Assembly: GCA_003248965.1 (NCBI GenBank)
Contig: QFQU01000003.1
Location: forward strand, 62,001 to 126,000
DNA length: 64,000 bases
Reading direction: 5' to 3'
From: Brevundimonas sp.
GTDB lineage: Bacteria; Pseudomonadota; Alphaproteobacteria; Caulobacterales; Caulobacteraceae
Shown here piece by piece: positions 44,346-52,700 of the stretch. A program made the translations under genes and the position numbers. Positions within the stretch are counted from its first letter, which is position 1. Each line of letters starts with the position of its first letter. The notes beneath the pieces were generated by a model. That model was not told where the DNA came from, did not search any database, and saw only the letters and a program-made list of their open reading frames with translations.

Positions 44346-44816
44346 TCACCAGGCGTGGGAAACCGGGGCGGCGTCGAAGATTTCGGCCAGGCGCGCACGG
44401 GTGCTGCGATGAGCGTCGTCGGGCAGGGCGGAGGGGTGAAACCAGCCGATTTCCGCGATCTCGCCCTGGCTGGCGCGCGGCCCCTGGTCGAAGGCGTCGA
44501 TCCGGAACACCGCCACATGGTCGCCCGGAAAGAACCGCTCGTTCGAATGCAGCGACAGCAGGACCGGCTCTCCGCGCGCGATCACCCCGGCTTCCTCGCG
44601 CAGTTCGCGCACTACGGCCGCCTGGGTCGTTTCGCCCCGATCCACCCCGCCGCCGGGCAGCCACCAGCCCGCCAGATAGGTGTGCTTCACCAGCAGAACC
44701 CGCCCCTCGCCGTCCACCGCCACCGCCCGCACCCCCAGCGTCTTGCCCCGCGTCAGCCGCGACCAGGCGAAGAAGAGAGGGCGGGTGAAGGGTTCGACGT
44801 GGATGCGCCAGGTCAT
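44346..44816 (-). CDS. NUDIX hydrolase
   Basis: 156 residues. The NUDIX box G-x5-E-x7-REUxEExGU is complete at about 56-78 (GGVDRGETTQAAVVRELREEAGV), so it should bind Mg and hydrolyse a nucleoside-diphosphate-linked compound. WWLPGG before the box and the FFAWSRLTRGKTLGVRAVAVD opening resemble the MutT-like/NUDIX group acting on unknown substrates. GAGG lies 8 nt before ATG 44816. Confidence 0.9.
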   Translation of the reverse strand: MTWRIHVEPFTRPLFFAWSRLTRGKTLGVRAVAVDGEGRVLLVKHTYLAGWWLPGGGVDRGETTQAAVVRELREEAGVIARGEPVLLSLHSNERFFPGDHVAVFRIDAFDQGPRASQGEIAEIGWFHPSALPDDAHRSTRARLAEIFDAAPVSHAW

Positions 44817-44864
44817 TCTATCGTCCTCAGCGGCCCATATCCCAGGTCGTAGAGAGCGCAACCT

Positions 44865-45632
44865 TCAAAAGGCATGGCCGGATTTATCTTGACCGTTCTG
44901 CGATGGATTATCGGGAAATAGTCTCAGCAGCCCTTGCTGCGGACTATGCTGACAAGCTTTTATACCCCACTGGCCTCTACGCTCGGCTGCGCTCGACGGA
45001 TTGATGGCCCAGTAGTCAGTGATCGATGCTCTCAACTGGCCATCGACGATTAGTCTCTCGCCAGACCGATATAGCCCACGCGCTTCTTCTGGCGCGTCAT
45101 CGAACCGCACGAATACCGCGGCATCCGCCGGCGCCTTGCCCACGTAGCTGTATGTTAAGCATCGGCCGACATAGCTTGCCGGCCTCGACCTTCCGCGTCC
45201 CGCTTGTCTTGCGAACCATGCTGTTTCCGCTTCGCAACGCGCATCACCATCCGGCGCAAGTTCGAACTTGTAGACGCCAGACGGTTCGCCCCGCGTGGGG
45301 CCGAAATAGTAGCCGTCGCCAGGCCCCATGTTGATATACAAGGCGCGGGCGATCCCGCTGCGCAGCCACAAGTCTTCTCCGCTGCCTATTCCTATAAGTT
45401 GCGACGCGGTCTGGAAGCCGGGATCATCCGCAGGATCACGGGAAAGGTTGCCCGGCATCCAAACGTCGATCCCATAAGGGCGCTCGCCAAACCAGCGTAA
45501 AGCTGCATCCTGCTCACACCGGCGTTTCATCTCGAAAAGCATGGCGGGGCTGGGACGATCCGCTAGATACAACGTCGTCAGACATCCCGACAGCGGCGCT
45601 GCCATAATGATGGCTAGCAGTATTCGTGACAT
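44865..45632 (-). CDS. Hypothetical lipoprotein
   Basis: 255 residues. MSRILLAIIMAAPLSGC is a lipoprotein signal with Cys17. The body has several aromatic-rich stretches (YFGPTRGEPSGVYKFELAPDGDARCEAETAWFARQ, SYVGRCLTYSYVGKAPADAAVFVRFDD), two or three cysteines that could form disulfides, and no recognised domain. GAGAG lies 7 nt before ATG 45632. Its base composition is lower in GC than its neighbours, hinting at acquisition or relaxed selection. Function unknown. Confidence 0.78.
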   Translation of the reverse strand: MSRILLAIIMAAPLSGCLTTLYLADRPSPAMLFEMKRRCEQDAALRWFGERPYGIDVWMPGNLSRDPADDPGFQTASQLIGIGSGEDLWLRSGIARALYINMGPGDGYYFGPTRGEPSGVYKFELAPDGDARCEAETAWFARQAGRGRSRPASYVGRCLTYSYVGKAPADAAVFVRFDDAPEEARGLYRSGERLIVDGQLRASITDYWAINPSSAAERRGQWGIKACQHSPQQGLLRLFPDNPSQNGQDKSGHAF

Positions 45633-45746
45633 TTCAAACTCTCGTAGATCGGACCTTAGCGTCAGGCGCGTTTCAGGCAAGTCACCCAACCCCGCTTGAA
45701 CCCCGCCCCGTCCCGCTCTAAGCCAAGGGGACAACAGGAGCATATC

Positions 45747-45827
45747 ATGCTGGCGCTCGGCATCATCTTCGGCTTCATCGCCGTCATCGCGGCTTTCAAT
45801 GTGTTCGAGTTCGGTCGGGTTGACTGA
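45747..45827 (+). CDS. 26-aa hydrophobic small protein or leader peptide
   Basis: AGGAG sits exactly 6 nt before ATG 45747. The product starts MLALGIIFGFIAVIAAFNVF and ends EFGRVD, a single membrane helix with a charged tail (Glu, Arg, Asp). Its stop lies inside the 5' end of the FolM-like gene, whose start codon (ATG 45799 or TTG 45820) has no ribosome site of its own. It could be a real small membrane protein or a leader whose translation governs the reductase. Too short for conventional gene finding. Confidence 0.55.
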   Translation: MLALGIIFGFIAVIAAFNVFEFGRVD

Positions 45828-46581
45828 GGCTTCGGCGCGCTCTCGACGGGGCGTCGCCCTGGTCACGGGCGGGGCGCGCAGGATCGGGCGGGCCATTTGT
45901 CTGAGGCTGGCCGAGGCCGGGTTCGACGTGGCGATCCACCACCATGCGTCGGGCGACGATGCTCGGAACCTGGCGGACGAGATCGCGTCTTTGGGACGGC
46001 GCACCTGTTTGTTGCCGGCCGACCTGAGGGACGAGGCGCGGGTGCGCGCCCTGGTCGGCGAGGCGGCCGAGGCGCTGGGGCCGGTAACGGCCCTGGTCAA
46101 CAACGCCTCGGTATTCGAGGACGACCGCATCGGCGGCCTGACCCGCGAAAGCTGGGACAAACATATCGAGACCAATCTGCGGGCGCCTATCGTGCTGGCC
46201 GAGGCCTTCGCCGCCCAGGCGTCGGAGGGGGTCATCGTCAATCTGCTGGATCAGAAGGTGCTGAAGCCGGACCCGCGCTTCTTCTCCTACAGCCTGTCAC
46301 GCAACGCCCTGTGGTGGGCGACCCGGACCCTGGCCCAGGCGCTGGCGCCGGGCGTCCGCGTCAACGGGGTGGGGCCGGGGCCGACCCTGCCGTCCATCCA
46401 TCAGACGCCCGAGGAGTTCGCCGCCGAGGCGACGGCCACCCTGCTGGAACGGCCCGGCAGCCCGGAGGCGGTGGCCGAAGCGGTGCTGTGGCTGATTGAC
46501 GCCCGCATGGTCACGGGCCAGATGATCGCCGTCGATGGCGGCCAGCACCTGGCCTGGCGCACGCCCGACATTCTGGAGTAG
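45799..46581 (+). CDS. SDR pteridine reductase-like (FolM/PTR1-type)
   Basis: 260 residues. The nucleotide motif is TGGARRIG (23-30), the TGxxxRxG form used by NADPH pteridine reductases rather than GxGxG. Asp151 and Tyr164 keep PTR1 spacing of 13, and YSLSRNALWWATRTLAQALAP follows. The usual active-site Lys (Tyr+4) is Arg168. Expected reaction: reduction of dihydromonapterin or dihydrofolate; the adjacent folB homologue (6 nt downstream) supports a pterin role. Start could be ATG 45799 or TTG 45820; both overlap the 26-aa frame. Confidence 0.85.
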   Translation: MCSSSVGLTEASARSRRGVALVTGGARRIGRAICLRLAEAGFDVAIHHHASGDDARNLADEIASLGRRTCLLPADLRDEARVRALVGEAAEALGPVTALVNNASVFEDDRIGGLTRESWDKHIETNLRAPIVLAEAFAAQASEGVIVNLLDQKVLKPDPRFFSYSLSRNALWWATRTLAQALAPGVRVNGVGPGPTLPSIHQTPEEFAAEATATLLERPGSPEAVAEAVLWLIDARMVTGQMIAVDGGQHLAWRTPDILE

Positions 46582-46587
46582 CCCTGC

Positions 46588-46986
46588 GTGACATCCCCAT
46601 CCCCCGCGACGCCGTTTCCGGCCGAGGAGCCGGTGCGGTTCGAGCGTCTGGACGTCTTCGTGCGCGGGCTGGAGGTCGAGGCGGGCATCGGCGTCTACGA
46701 TCACGAACAGGGCCGGCTGCAGCGGTTGGTGATCGACGTGACCCTGGCGCTCGAGCCACGGCCCATCGAAAAGTTGGGCGACACCATAAATTATGAGACG
46801 GTGGCCGAGGCTGCGCACGCCATCGCCGCCGAGGGGCATGTGGGGTTGGTGGAGACCTTCGCCGAACGGCTGGCGCGGGCCTGTCTGGAGGACGGACGGG
46901 TGCGGCGGGCGACGGTGCGGATCGAAAAGCCAGGCGCGCTGAACGCGGTCGCGGCGCCCGGCTGCGAGATCGTTCTGGCGCGCTGA
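46588..46986 (+). CDS. folB: Dihydroneopterin aldolase-like (FolB/FolX family)
   Basis: 132 residues from GTG 46588 with GGAG 9 nt upstream. After an extra 20-residue N-terminus comes the FolB fold: RLDVFVRGLEVEAGIGVYDHEQGRLQRLVIDVTLAL, the INYETVAEAAHAIAAEGHVGLVETFAERLARACL core (substrate-binding Tyr and Glu, and the aldolase His-Glu region) and TVRIEKPGAL with the catalytic Lys. Epimerase versus aldolase activity cannot be separated here. Operon with the FolM-like gene 6 nt upstream. Confidence 0.88.
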   Translation: MTSPSPATPFPAEEPVRFERLDVFVRGLEVEAGIGVYDHEQGRLQRLVIDVTLALEPRPIEKLGDTINYETVAEAAHAIAAEGHVGLVETFAERLARACLEDGRVRRATVRIEKPGALNAVAAPGCEIVLAR

Positions 46987-47081
46987 CGCCGCGCGCACGG
47001 TTGCGTCGATCCGGCCGGGCGGCCATTGTCCGCTGGTGAGTCCTGCCGCCTGACGCGGCGTGAGAGAAGCGTTCGAACCCC

Positions 47082-47765
47082 ATGGCCGAAACCGGCGATC
47101 CGAAAGGCCCGTTCCGCGACGATCCCCACCGCCCGGCGGGGGACGACCCCGACGCCCTGGTCGGTTTCGTCTCTCCGGCGTCGTTGACCGGCCGGCTGCG
47201 GCCCCGGCCCGCAGAATCTGAACCGGAGCCAGAGGCCGAGCCGGACCTGTTCGATCCGCCGGCGCCGGGCCCGTTCGACCGGACCGAGCCGACGACGCCG
47301 ACGGCCCGGTTCGACACCTCCAGGCCTGTGACGCCACACGTGTTCACGACGCCGCAGGACGCGTCCGCATCCGCCGCGCGTTCGTATGACCGTTCCAGCA
47401 TTCGTTCGGCCGTCGATCCCGAACCCGCGCCCCCGGTCGCAGCGCCGATGAGCGTGTTCGCCGTCTATGTCTTGATCCTGCTGGCGGTGCCGACGCTGGG
47501 CGTCGCGGCCCTGGCGGGCCTTGCCGCCGTCACCGGGCGCGACGGCCCGCGCGACCCCATGGCCGCCAGCCACTTCGCCTATCAGCAGCGGACGCTGTGG
47601 GGCGCGGCCGTCGGCGCGGTGATCGGCGCCCTGTTGATCGTGGTCAATATCGGCGTGGTGGTCCTGTTCTTTCTGGCGGTCTGGCTGCTGGCGCGCGGAG
47701 CCTATGGGGTGCTACGGCTGAAGAGCGGCAAGCCCATCCCCCATCCGCGCAGCTGGCTGTTCTAG
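47082..47765 (+). CDS. Hypothetical membrane protein with Pro-rich N-terminus
   Basis: 227 residues. Residues 1-120 are hydrophilic, Pro/Glu/Asp-rich and probably disordered. Two long hydrophobic segments follow (about 123-148, FAVYVLILLAVPTLGVAALAGLA, and about 172-205, WGAAVGAVIGALLIVVNIGVVVLFFLAVWLLARGAYG, which likely counts as two helices). RAGYGVLRLKSGKPIPHPRSWLF at the C-terminus resembles DUF4870-type proteins. No function assigned. Confidence 0.78.
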   Translation: MAETGDPKGPFRDDPHRPAGDDPDALVGFVSPASLTGRLRPRPAESEPEPEAEPDLFDPPAPGPFDRTEPTTPTARFDTSRPVTPHVFTTPQDASASAARSYDRSSIRSAVDPEPAPPVAAPMSVFAVYVLILLAVPTLGVAALAGLAAVTGRDGPRDPMAASHFAYQQRTLWGAAVGAVIGALLIVVNIGVVVLFFLAVWLLARGAYGVLRLKSGKPIPHPRSWLF

Positions 47766-47820
47766 GAACGAAGGCCGCCCGGTCGCCTTATTCTCCGAAA
47801 TGACGATTAAGGAGACGACG

Positions 47821-48105
47821 ATGGGCGATCTCAGGGACGACAGGACGGATCAACGGTTCGTTCAGGACTTCGAGGGCGAAGACGGCGCGGGCCAGGTCTG
47901 GGCCGACTACGCCGTGCGCGACGGCGTCCATTTCATCCTGCATGTGGAGGCCGAGCCGTCTCTGCGGGGCACGGGGGCGGCGGGCCGGTTCATGCAGGCC
48001 CTGGCCGATCATGCGCGCCAGGATGGGCTGAAGCTGGTCCCGCGCTGCAGCTATGCGGTGGCCTGGTTCCGGCGGCATGCCGACTATGCCGACGTCCTGG
48101 CCTGA
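47821..48105 (+). CDS. Small GNAT-fold protein (YjdJ/PF14542 type)
   Basis: 94 residues from ATG 47821 with AAGGAG 6 nt upstream, preferred to ATG 47800. VEAEPSLRGTGAAGRFMQALADHARQDGLKLVPRCSYAVAWFRRH is the mini-GNAT acetyl-CoA motif (R-G-x-G-x-A/G) followed by the VPxCSYAxxWxxxH end typical of this family. Predicted N-acetyltransferase or acetyl-CoA binder of unknown substrate. Confidence 0.85.
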   Translation: MGDLRDDRTDQRFVQDFEGEDGAGQVWADYAVRDGVHFILHVEAEPSLRGTGAAGRFMQALADHARQDGLKLVPRCSYAVAWFRRHADYADVLA

Positions 48106-48223
48106 CGCTGCAAGACGCCTCGTTCGGGCTTTCGATCGACGTATCGGCCTCGGGTTGGCGCCAAGTCGCCGTGACGATCCCAGACGCGGGCCCAGACGCG
48201 GGCGCGTCTCGGTGGATCGGGGC

Positions 48224-48541
48224 TCAGCCGACGCGACCGACGATAGTTTTTATGGTTTCGGCCTTGGTCGGCAGATCGGCGGCCAGACGGGCGGCGATCT
48301 CGCGTGCGCCGACCGGATAGGCGTCTCCGCCGGCTGCGATCTCCTTGGCCTTTTCGGCGGCCTGCATCAGGAGGCGCTCCAGCTGCTCGATCTCTTCCAA
48401 CGCCAGGGCGTGGGCTTCGAGCTGCAGGCGTTTGACCCGTTCCGCCGTCGTTTCGGGCGCACGCATCAGGTCGTAAACAGCGGATTCGACGCCTACCAGC
48501 CGCAGATCGGGCTTGGCTTCGCCGCCGGTCTTCTTGGTCAT
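48224..48541 (-). CDS. Hypothetical coiled-coil protein, 105 aa
   Basis: MTKKTGGEAKPDLRLVGVES opens it; residues 30-70 (TTAERVKRLQLEAHALALEEIEQLERLLMQAAEKAKEIA) form a long amphipathic helix or coiled coil. Cytoplasmic, family not recognised. Lies on the same strand 108 nt downstream of opgH, possibly co-transcribed. Confidence 0.75.
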   Translation of the reverse strand: MTKKTGGEAKPDLRLVGVESAVYDLMRAPETTAERVKRLQLEAHALALEEIEQLERLLMQAAEKAKEIAAGGDAYPVGAREIAARLAADLPTKAETIKTIVGRVG

Positions 48542-48649
48542 GGAATCATTCCCCCAGCTCAGGCTGAGCTTTCAGGGTGATCCAGTTGAAGCGCGACGTC
48601 GAGCTTGGCTGTAACGGTTGTCGCGACCCTGTGGCCGCGACGCATCGTT

Positions 48650-50635
48650 TTACAGTTCGGGGGCCCGGGCAGGGACCATCGCCGGGGCGACGACGGGGGC
48701 CAGGACGCCGCCGGCGACCGCGCGCAGGGGCGAGCGGGGCGTGTGCAGCACGGCCGGATTGACGCTGACGCCGTCCTGAGCGGGCGTGACCAGAAATCCC
48801 TTCTTGGCCAGGGCGTCGCCCGAACGAACGCGCGAGGTCCAGACGCTGATCGGCGCGGCCAGCAGCAGCGGCAGGACGATAGGCGCGAACCAGGTGGCCA
48901 GGTCCGGACGGACGCACAGCGGGACCATGAATCCGACGCCGGCGATCATCTGCCAGCGCATGGCGCGGAAGGCGTCCGACCAGGCCAGACCGTCGGCGTC
49001 GCGCTGCTGGGCAGTCCAGCCGGCGTCGTGCCCCGACAGAATCTGGATGAAGGCCTTGGTGTTGGCGACCATCAGGATGGGGGCCAGGATGGCGGACAGG
49101 GCGATCTCGGCGGCCATGCCGCGGGCGATGGAACGCGCGCCCCCGAAGGCGCGGCGCTCGGCCGGGCGGCTCAGCACCAGGGCGGCGCCCATGAACTTGG
49201 GTCCGATCAGCAGCACGCCCGACAGGAAGGAGGCCAGCATGAAGGGCGTGAACTGAGGGTTCAGGATGTAGAAGAAGCTGGACCAGTCCACCGGATAGAA
49301 CATCTGGATGAACAGGCCGGTCATCAACGACGCCAGCCACAGCGGCGAGGACAGATAGGCCATGCAGCCCATCAGCAGCTGCAGTCGGCTCATCGGCGAC
49401 AGGCCCTTGGCCGTGATCAGACCCAGGTGCTGCAGATTGCCCTGGAACCAGCGGTGGTCGCGACGGATGAAGTCGGTGACGGACGGCGGGGTCTCTTCCC
49501 ACGAGCCTTCCAGGGCGGCGGTGACGTGCACGGCCCAACCGGCGCGGCGCATCAGGGCGGCCTCGACCACGTCGTGGCTCAGGATGTGGCCGCCGAAGGG
49601 CTTTCTGCCTTTCAGGTGCGGCAGGCCGCAGCAGTCGGCGAAGGCGCGCGTGCGGATGATGGCGTTGTGGCCCCAGTAGCTGGATTCCGAGCCGGTCCAA
49701 TAGGCCAGGCCGGCGGCGGCCACGCGGCCGTACAGGCGCACCGAATACTGCGACACGCGGGCGAAGATCGTGCGGGCCTTGATGATGACCGGAGCGGTCT
49801 GGATCAGGCCCACGCCGGGATTGCGCTCCATGGCGTCGACCATGCGCAGCAGGGTCTCGCCGGCCATGGTGCTGTCGGCGTCCAGGACGATCATGGTCTC
49901 GTAGGCGCCGCCGAAGCGACGGATCCAGTCGGACAGATTGCCGACCTTGCGTTCGGTGTTCTGCAGGCGACGACGATAGTAGGCCTTGCAGCCCGCGCCC
50001 TGACGGAAGCTCTGGAACACCGACAGTTCGGCGGCGGCGGCCTCTTCCTTGGTCGAGTCGCTCAGCACGAAGATGTCGAAGGCGTCGGCGGCGCCCAGGC
50101 GCGCCAGCGAGGCGTCGATCTGGGCCAGGCGCGCGAAGGAGGCGCGGGCGTCCTCGTTGTACAGCGGCATCAACAGGGCCGTGCGCGTGCGCGGCAGGGC
50201 CGGATGCGGCGAGAAGGCCAGGTCGGCCTGATCCTTGCCGCGCAGCATGACGACCAGACCCATCAGGCCGCTGACGAACCAGCAGGAGATGGCCGTGATC
50301 AGCACCATGAACAGGCCGAACGCGACCATCTCGGTCCCGTCCCAACCCTTGCGGGCGTACAGATAGAAGGGGGTGATGGCCGAAAGCGCGGTCAGGACGA
50401 TGGTGCCGGCCAGCAGCGTCAGGCGGCGCAGGGCGACCGCGCGGGGCGAGGTGGCGGGCGTCGTCTGGGAGACGACCGTCGGGGCTTCCAGCGACTGGAC
50501 GGGCATGGCCAATGGCGTCTCGTCGGGCAGCCACGACCATGCCGGCCCCTGCGGAGCCTGGGCCGCGACGCGCGCTGCCTCGTTCATCGTCTCGACTTCA
50601 GCCTGGTCGACAGGCCGGATCGCCAGCTTGTTCAT
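48650..50635 (-). CDS. opgH: Osmoregulated periplasmic glucan glucosyltransferase
   Basis: 661 residues. A soluble N-terminus (1-70), two helices (about 73-93 and 105-131), a family GT2 catalytic domain (LLMPLYNED at 155-162, DxD as DADS with Asp252/Asp254, RRDHRWFQGN at 391-400, the Q/RxxRW motif), and six or so C-terminal helices including PLWLASLMTGLFIQMFYPVDW. OpgH polymerises beta-1,2-glucan from UDP-glucose. No opgG partner is in the window. The N-terminus is shorter than in E. coli OpgH (about 850 aa). Confidence 0.93.
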   Translation of the reverse strand: MNKLAIRPVDQAEVETMNEAARVAAQAPQGPAWSWLPDETPLAMPVQSLEAPTVVSQTTPATSPRAVALRRLTLLAGTIVLTALSAITPFYLYARKGWDGTEMVAFGLFMVLITAISCWFVSGLMGLVVMLRGKDQADLAFSPHPALPRTRTALLMPLYNEDARASFARLAQIDASLARLGAADAFDIFVLSDSTKEEAAAAELSVFQSFRQGAGCKAYYRRRLQNTERKVGNLSDWIRRFGGAYETMIVLDADSTMAGETLLRMVDAMERNPGVGLIQTAPVIIKARTIFARVSQYSVRLYGRVAAAGLAYWTGSESSYWGHNAIIRTRAFADCCGLPHLKGRKPFGGHILSHDVVEAALMRRAGWAVHVTAALEGSWEETPPSVTDFIRRDHRWFQGNLQHLGLITAKGLSPMSRLQLLMGCMAYLSSPLWLASLMTGLFIQMFYPVDWSSFFYILNPQFTPFMLASFLSGVLLIGPKFMGAALVLSRPAERRAFGGARSIARGMAAEIALSAILAPILMVANTKAFIQILSGHDAGWTAQQRDADGLAWSDAFRAMRWQMIAGVGFMVPLCVRPDLATWFAPIVLPLLLAAPISVWTSRVRSGDALAKKGFLVTPAQDGVSVNPAVLHTPRSPLRAVAGGVLAPVVAPAMVPARAPEL

Positions 50636-50787
50636 GCCGCTCTAGGACGCCCCCGAGTTGACCGACCGTCATTCCGAAGGCAGGAACGACGCGGAGTGCT
50701 GCACTGCAACACAGCCTGCATAATCGATCACATTCGCGCGATTTTCAATCACGCAATGTTGATGTCATCAAAAATTCGGGGAGTTTT

Positions 50788-52635
50788 TCACAGCGGAACG
50801 TCGAAGGCGTCCGCATCGCGGCGGCTTATCGGCGATTCCGTGGCTACAGACAGCAGTTTACGGTCCAGAACCCAGGCTGCAACCCCTACCCAACCCACCA
50901 GGACGATGGCGTAGGCGCGCTCCCACCAGCCGACATTGGCGTCATTGACCGTGCCGGGCAGAACCAGATGCTTGGTCAGGACGGTCAATACCGCCATGAC
51001 GATGAAGGTCGCCGCCAGAAAGGCTTTCAGCCGGGGCATGTCGCGCCGCCGCGCCAGACCCCATAGCAAAAGCAGCGGCGCCAGCTGAATTCCCAGGGCC
51101 AGGTTGATGACCATGTGGCGCGGGTCGGGCCACGGATAGAGGGTCGATCCGGCCATGCCCGCTCCCGCCAGCACGAAGACCACGGCGATGACAGCGCCGG
51201 CGACGCGCGCGCCGGTCAGGGCGAAGATCGCCAGGCCGAACCCCAGGCCCGCCAGACCCGCCATCACCCCGGCGACGAACACTCCGCCGTTGAAGAGGAT
51301 GGGCGCACGGGCCGAGGCCCCGCCCAGTTCGCTCAGATACTGGGTGGCGTTGTCGAAGCCGGGATAGGTCAGGATGGCTATGGCGACGACGGTCAGGGCC
51401 AAAAGCGGCGCGGCGACCCCGACGCCCAGCAGACGTCGGCGACGGTCATAGCGTTGACTGGGTCGCAGCAGAGCCTTCAGGTCCAGCGGCCAGGGCCGGC
51501 CGTCCAGCGGCTTCAGTCCCCACAGCGGACGGATGGCCGGAATGCGCTTGACGACTTCGTAGACCGCCAGGCTTCCCAGGAAGGTCGCCAGCACCAGCAC
51601 CAGCGCCTCCGTTCCTGCTGGCAGGTTCGCTGGCCGCACGATCCAGACGACGGCGACCAGAATGGTCTGGTGCGCCAGATAGAGGGGGAAGGTCGCCTCG
51701 GTCAGGTACTTCAGCACCGGCCCGCCCTTGTCCCGTAGATGTCGGCTGCCGAAGCCCAGGATGGCGACGATGACGCCCCATTGATCGACGCCGTAGACCA
51801 GGGCCCGCGGGACGCCCCAGAAGGCGCCGGCGCCCGGGTGCCAGACCTGCACCATCATGATCGGCAGGGCGACCGCGCCGAGGGCCAGTCCGACCCAGCG
51901 ATACCGCTCCATGTCTCGCCACAGGCCCTCGCGGCCCACGATGCAGAAGCCGAACAGGAAGGCCGCCAGCGACAGGGCGTGATTGTACCAGTCCCAGTGA
52001 AGGGTGTTGGTGATGCCGAACCAGGGGAAAAGGCCCCAGCGGATCAGCGTCAGGTAAAGGATCGGCAGCAGCAGAAGGCGCGGCCCCTTCAGCGCGCGCT
52101 CCAGCCCGTCGCCCAGGGTCTCGATAAGCCCGGGCCGACGCCACAGCAGGACGGCGATCACACTGTAGGCGGCGATATAGACGATGAACCACAGGTGGTT
52201 GACCGGCACCCCGTCGGCCAGGCCGCTCCAACCGAACTCATGACCCAGCCAGGCGACGAAGCCGGCTGCGCCCCCTGGCCAGCCGCCCTTGTCCATCGCC
52301 TCGATCCAGGACTGGATCGGCACCAGAACCAGGGCGCCGAAGATCAGGGGCGGGACCAGCCGTTCGAACCGGGCGCGCGCGACCTGCCGCGGCGTGCGTC
52401 GCGCGGTCATGAACCGCAGCGCCGCGCCGGATACCAGGAACAGCAGCGTCAGCCGCCACGGATTGGTGATCAGGATCGCCTCGCGCATCCACGCGAAGGT
52501 GTGGGCGCTGTGCACGTGCCAGTCATAGACGCCATAGACCAGACCGACATGATACAGGATCAGCAGGCCGAACGCGCCGACGCGGATCCAGTCCAGATCG
52601 TAACGGCGTGTAGGCGGGGCGACGGGCGGGTTCAC
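50788..52635 (-). CDS. Acyltransferase-3 / DUF998 fusion membrane protein
   Basis: About 615 residues. Residues 10 to about 385 are an acyltransferase-3 domain (RYDLDWIRVGAFGLLILYHVGLV, with the conserved RxxDxxR-like opening, and FLVSGAALRFMTARRTPRQVARARFERLVPPLIFG). Residues about 410-600 form a second membrane unit that looks like DUF998 (YPGFDNATQYLSELGGASA, then five or six helices). Expected role: O-acylation of periplasmic or surface glycans, perhaps OPGs made by the neighbouring OpgH. The start is unclear: GTG 52635 gives a compact N-terminus; TTG 52689 adds 18 residues; neither has a ribosome site. Confidence 0.8.
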   Translation of the reverse strand: MNPPVAPPTRRYDLDWIRVGAFGLLILYHVGLVYGVYDWHVHSAHTFAWMREAILITNPWRLTLLFLVSGAALRFMTARRTPRQVARARFERLVPPLIFGALVLVPIQSWIEAMDKGGWPGGAAGFVAWLGHEFGWSGLADGVPVNHLWFIVYIAAYSVIAVLLWRRPGLIETLGDGLERALKGPRLLLLPILYLTLIRWGLFPWFGITNTLHWDWYNHALSLAAFLFGFCIVGREGLWRDMERYRWVGLALGAVALPIMMVQVWHPGAGAFWGVPRALVYGVDQWGVIVAILGFGSRHLRDKGGPVLKYLTEATFPLYLAHQTILVAVVWIVRPANLPAGTEALVLVLATFLGSLAVYEVVKRIPAIRPLWGLKPLDGRPWPLDLKALLRPSQRYDRRRRLLGVGVAAPLLALTVVAIAILTYPGFDNATQYLSELGGASARAPILFNGGVFVAGVMAGLAGLGFGLAIFALTGARVAGAVIAVVFVLAGAGMAGSTLYPWPDPRHMVINLALGIQLAPLLLLWGLARRRDMPRLKAFLAATFIVMAVLTVLTKHLVLPGTVNDANVGWWERAYAIVLVGWVGVAAWVLDRKLLSVATESPISRRDADAFDVPL

Positions 52636-52700
52636 CGGCGCGTCTATGGTCCGCGCCAGGCGTCCAGGCAATATGGCGGATCGTCCCAAACGGCGCGCGA

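Noticed and set aside
48605..50914. 769-codon open frame antisense to opgH
   Set aside because: Same artefact; opgH carries all catalytic motifs.
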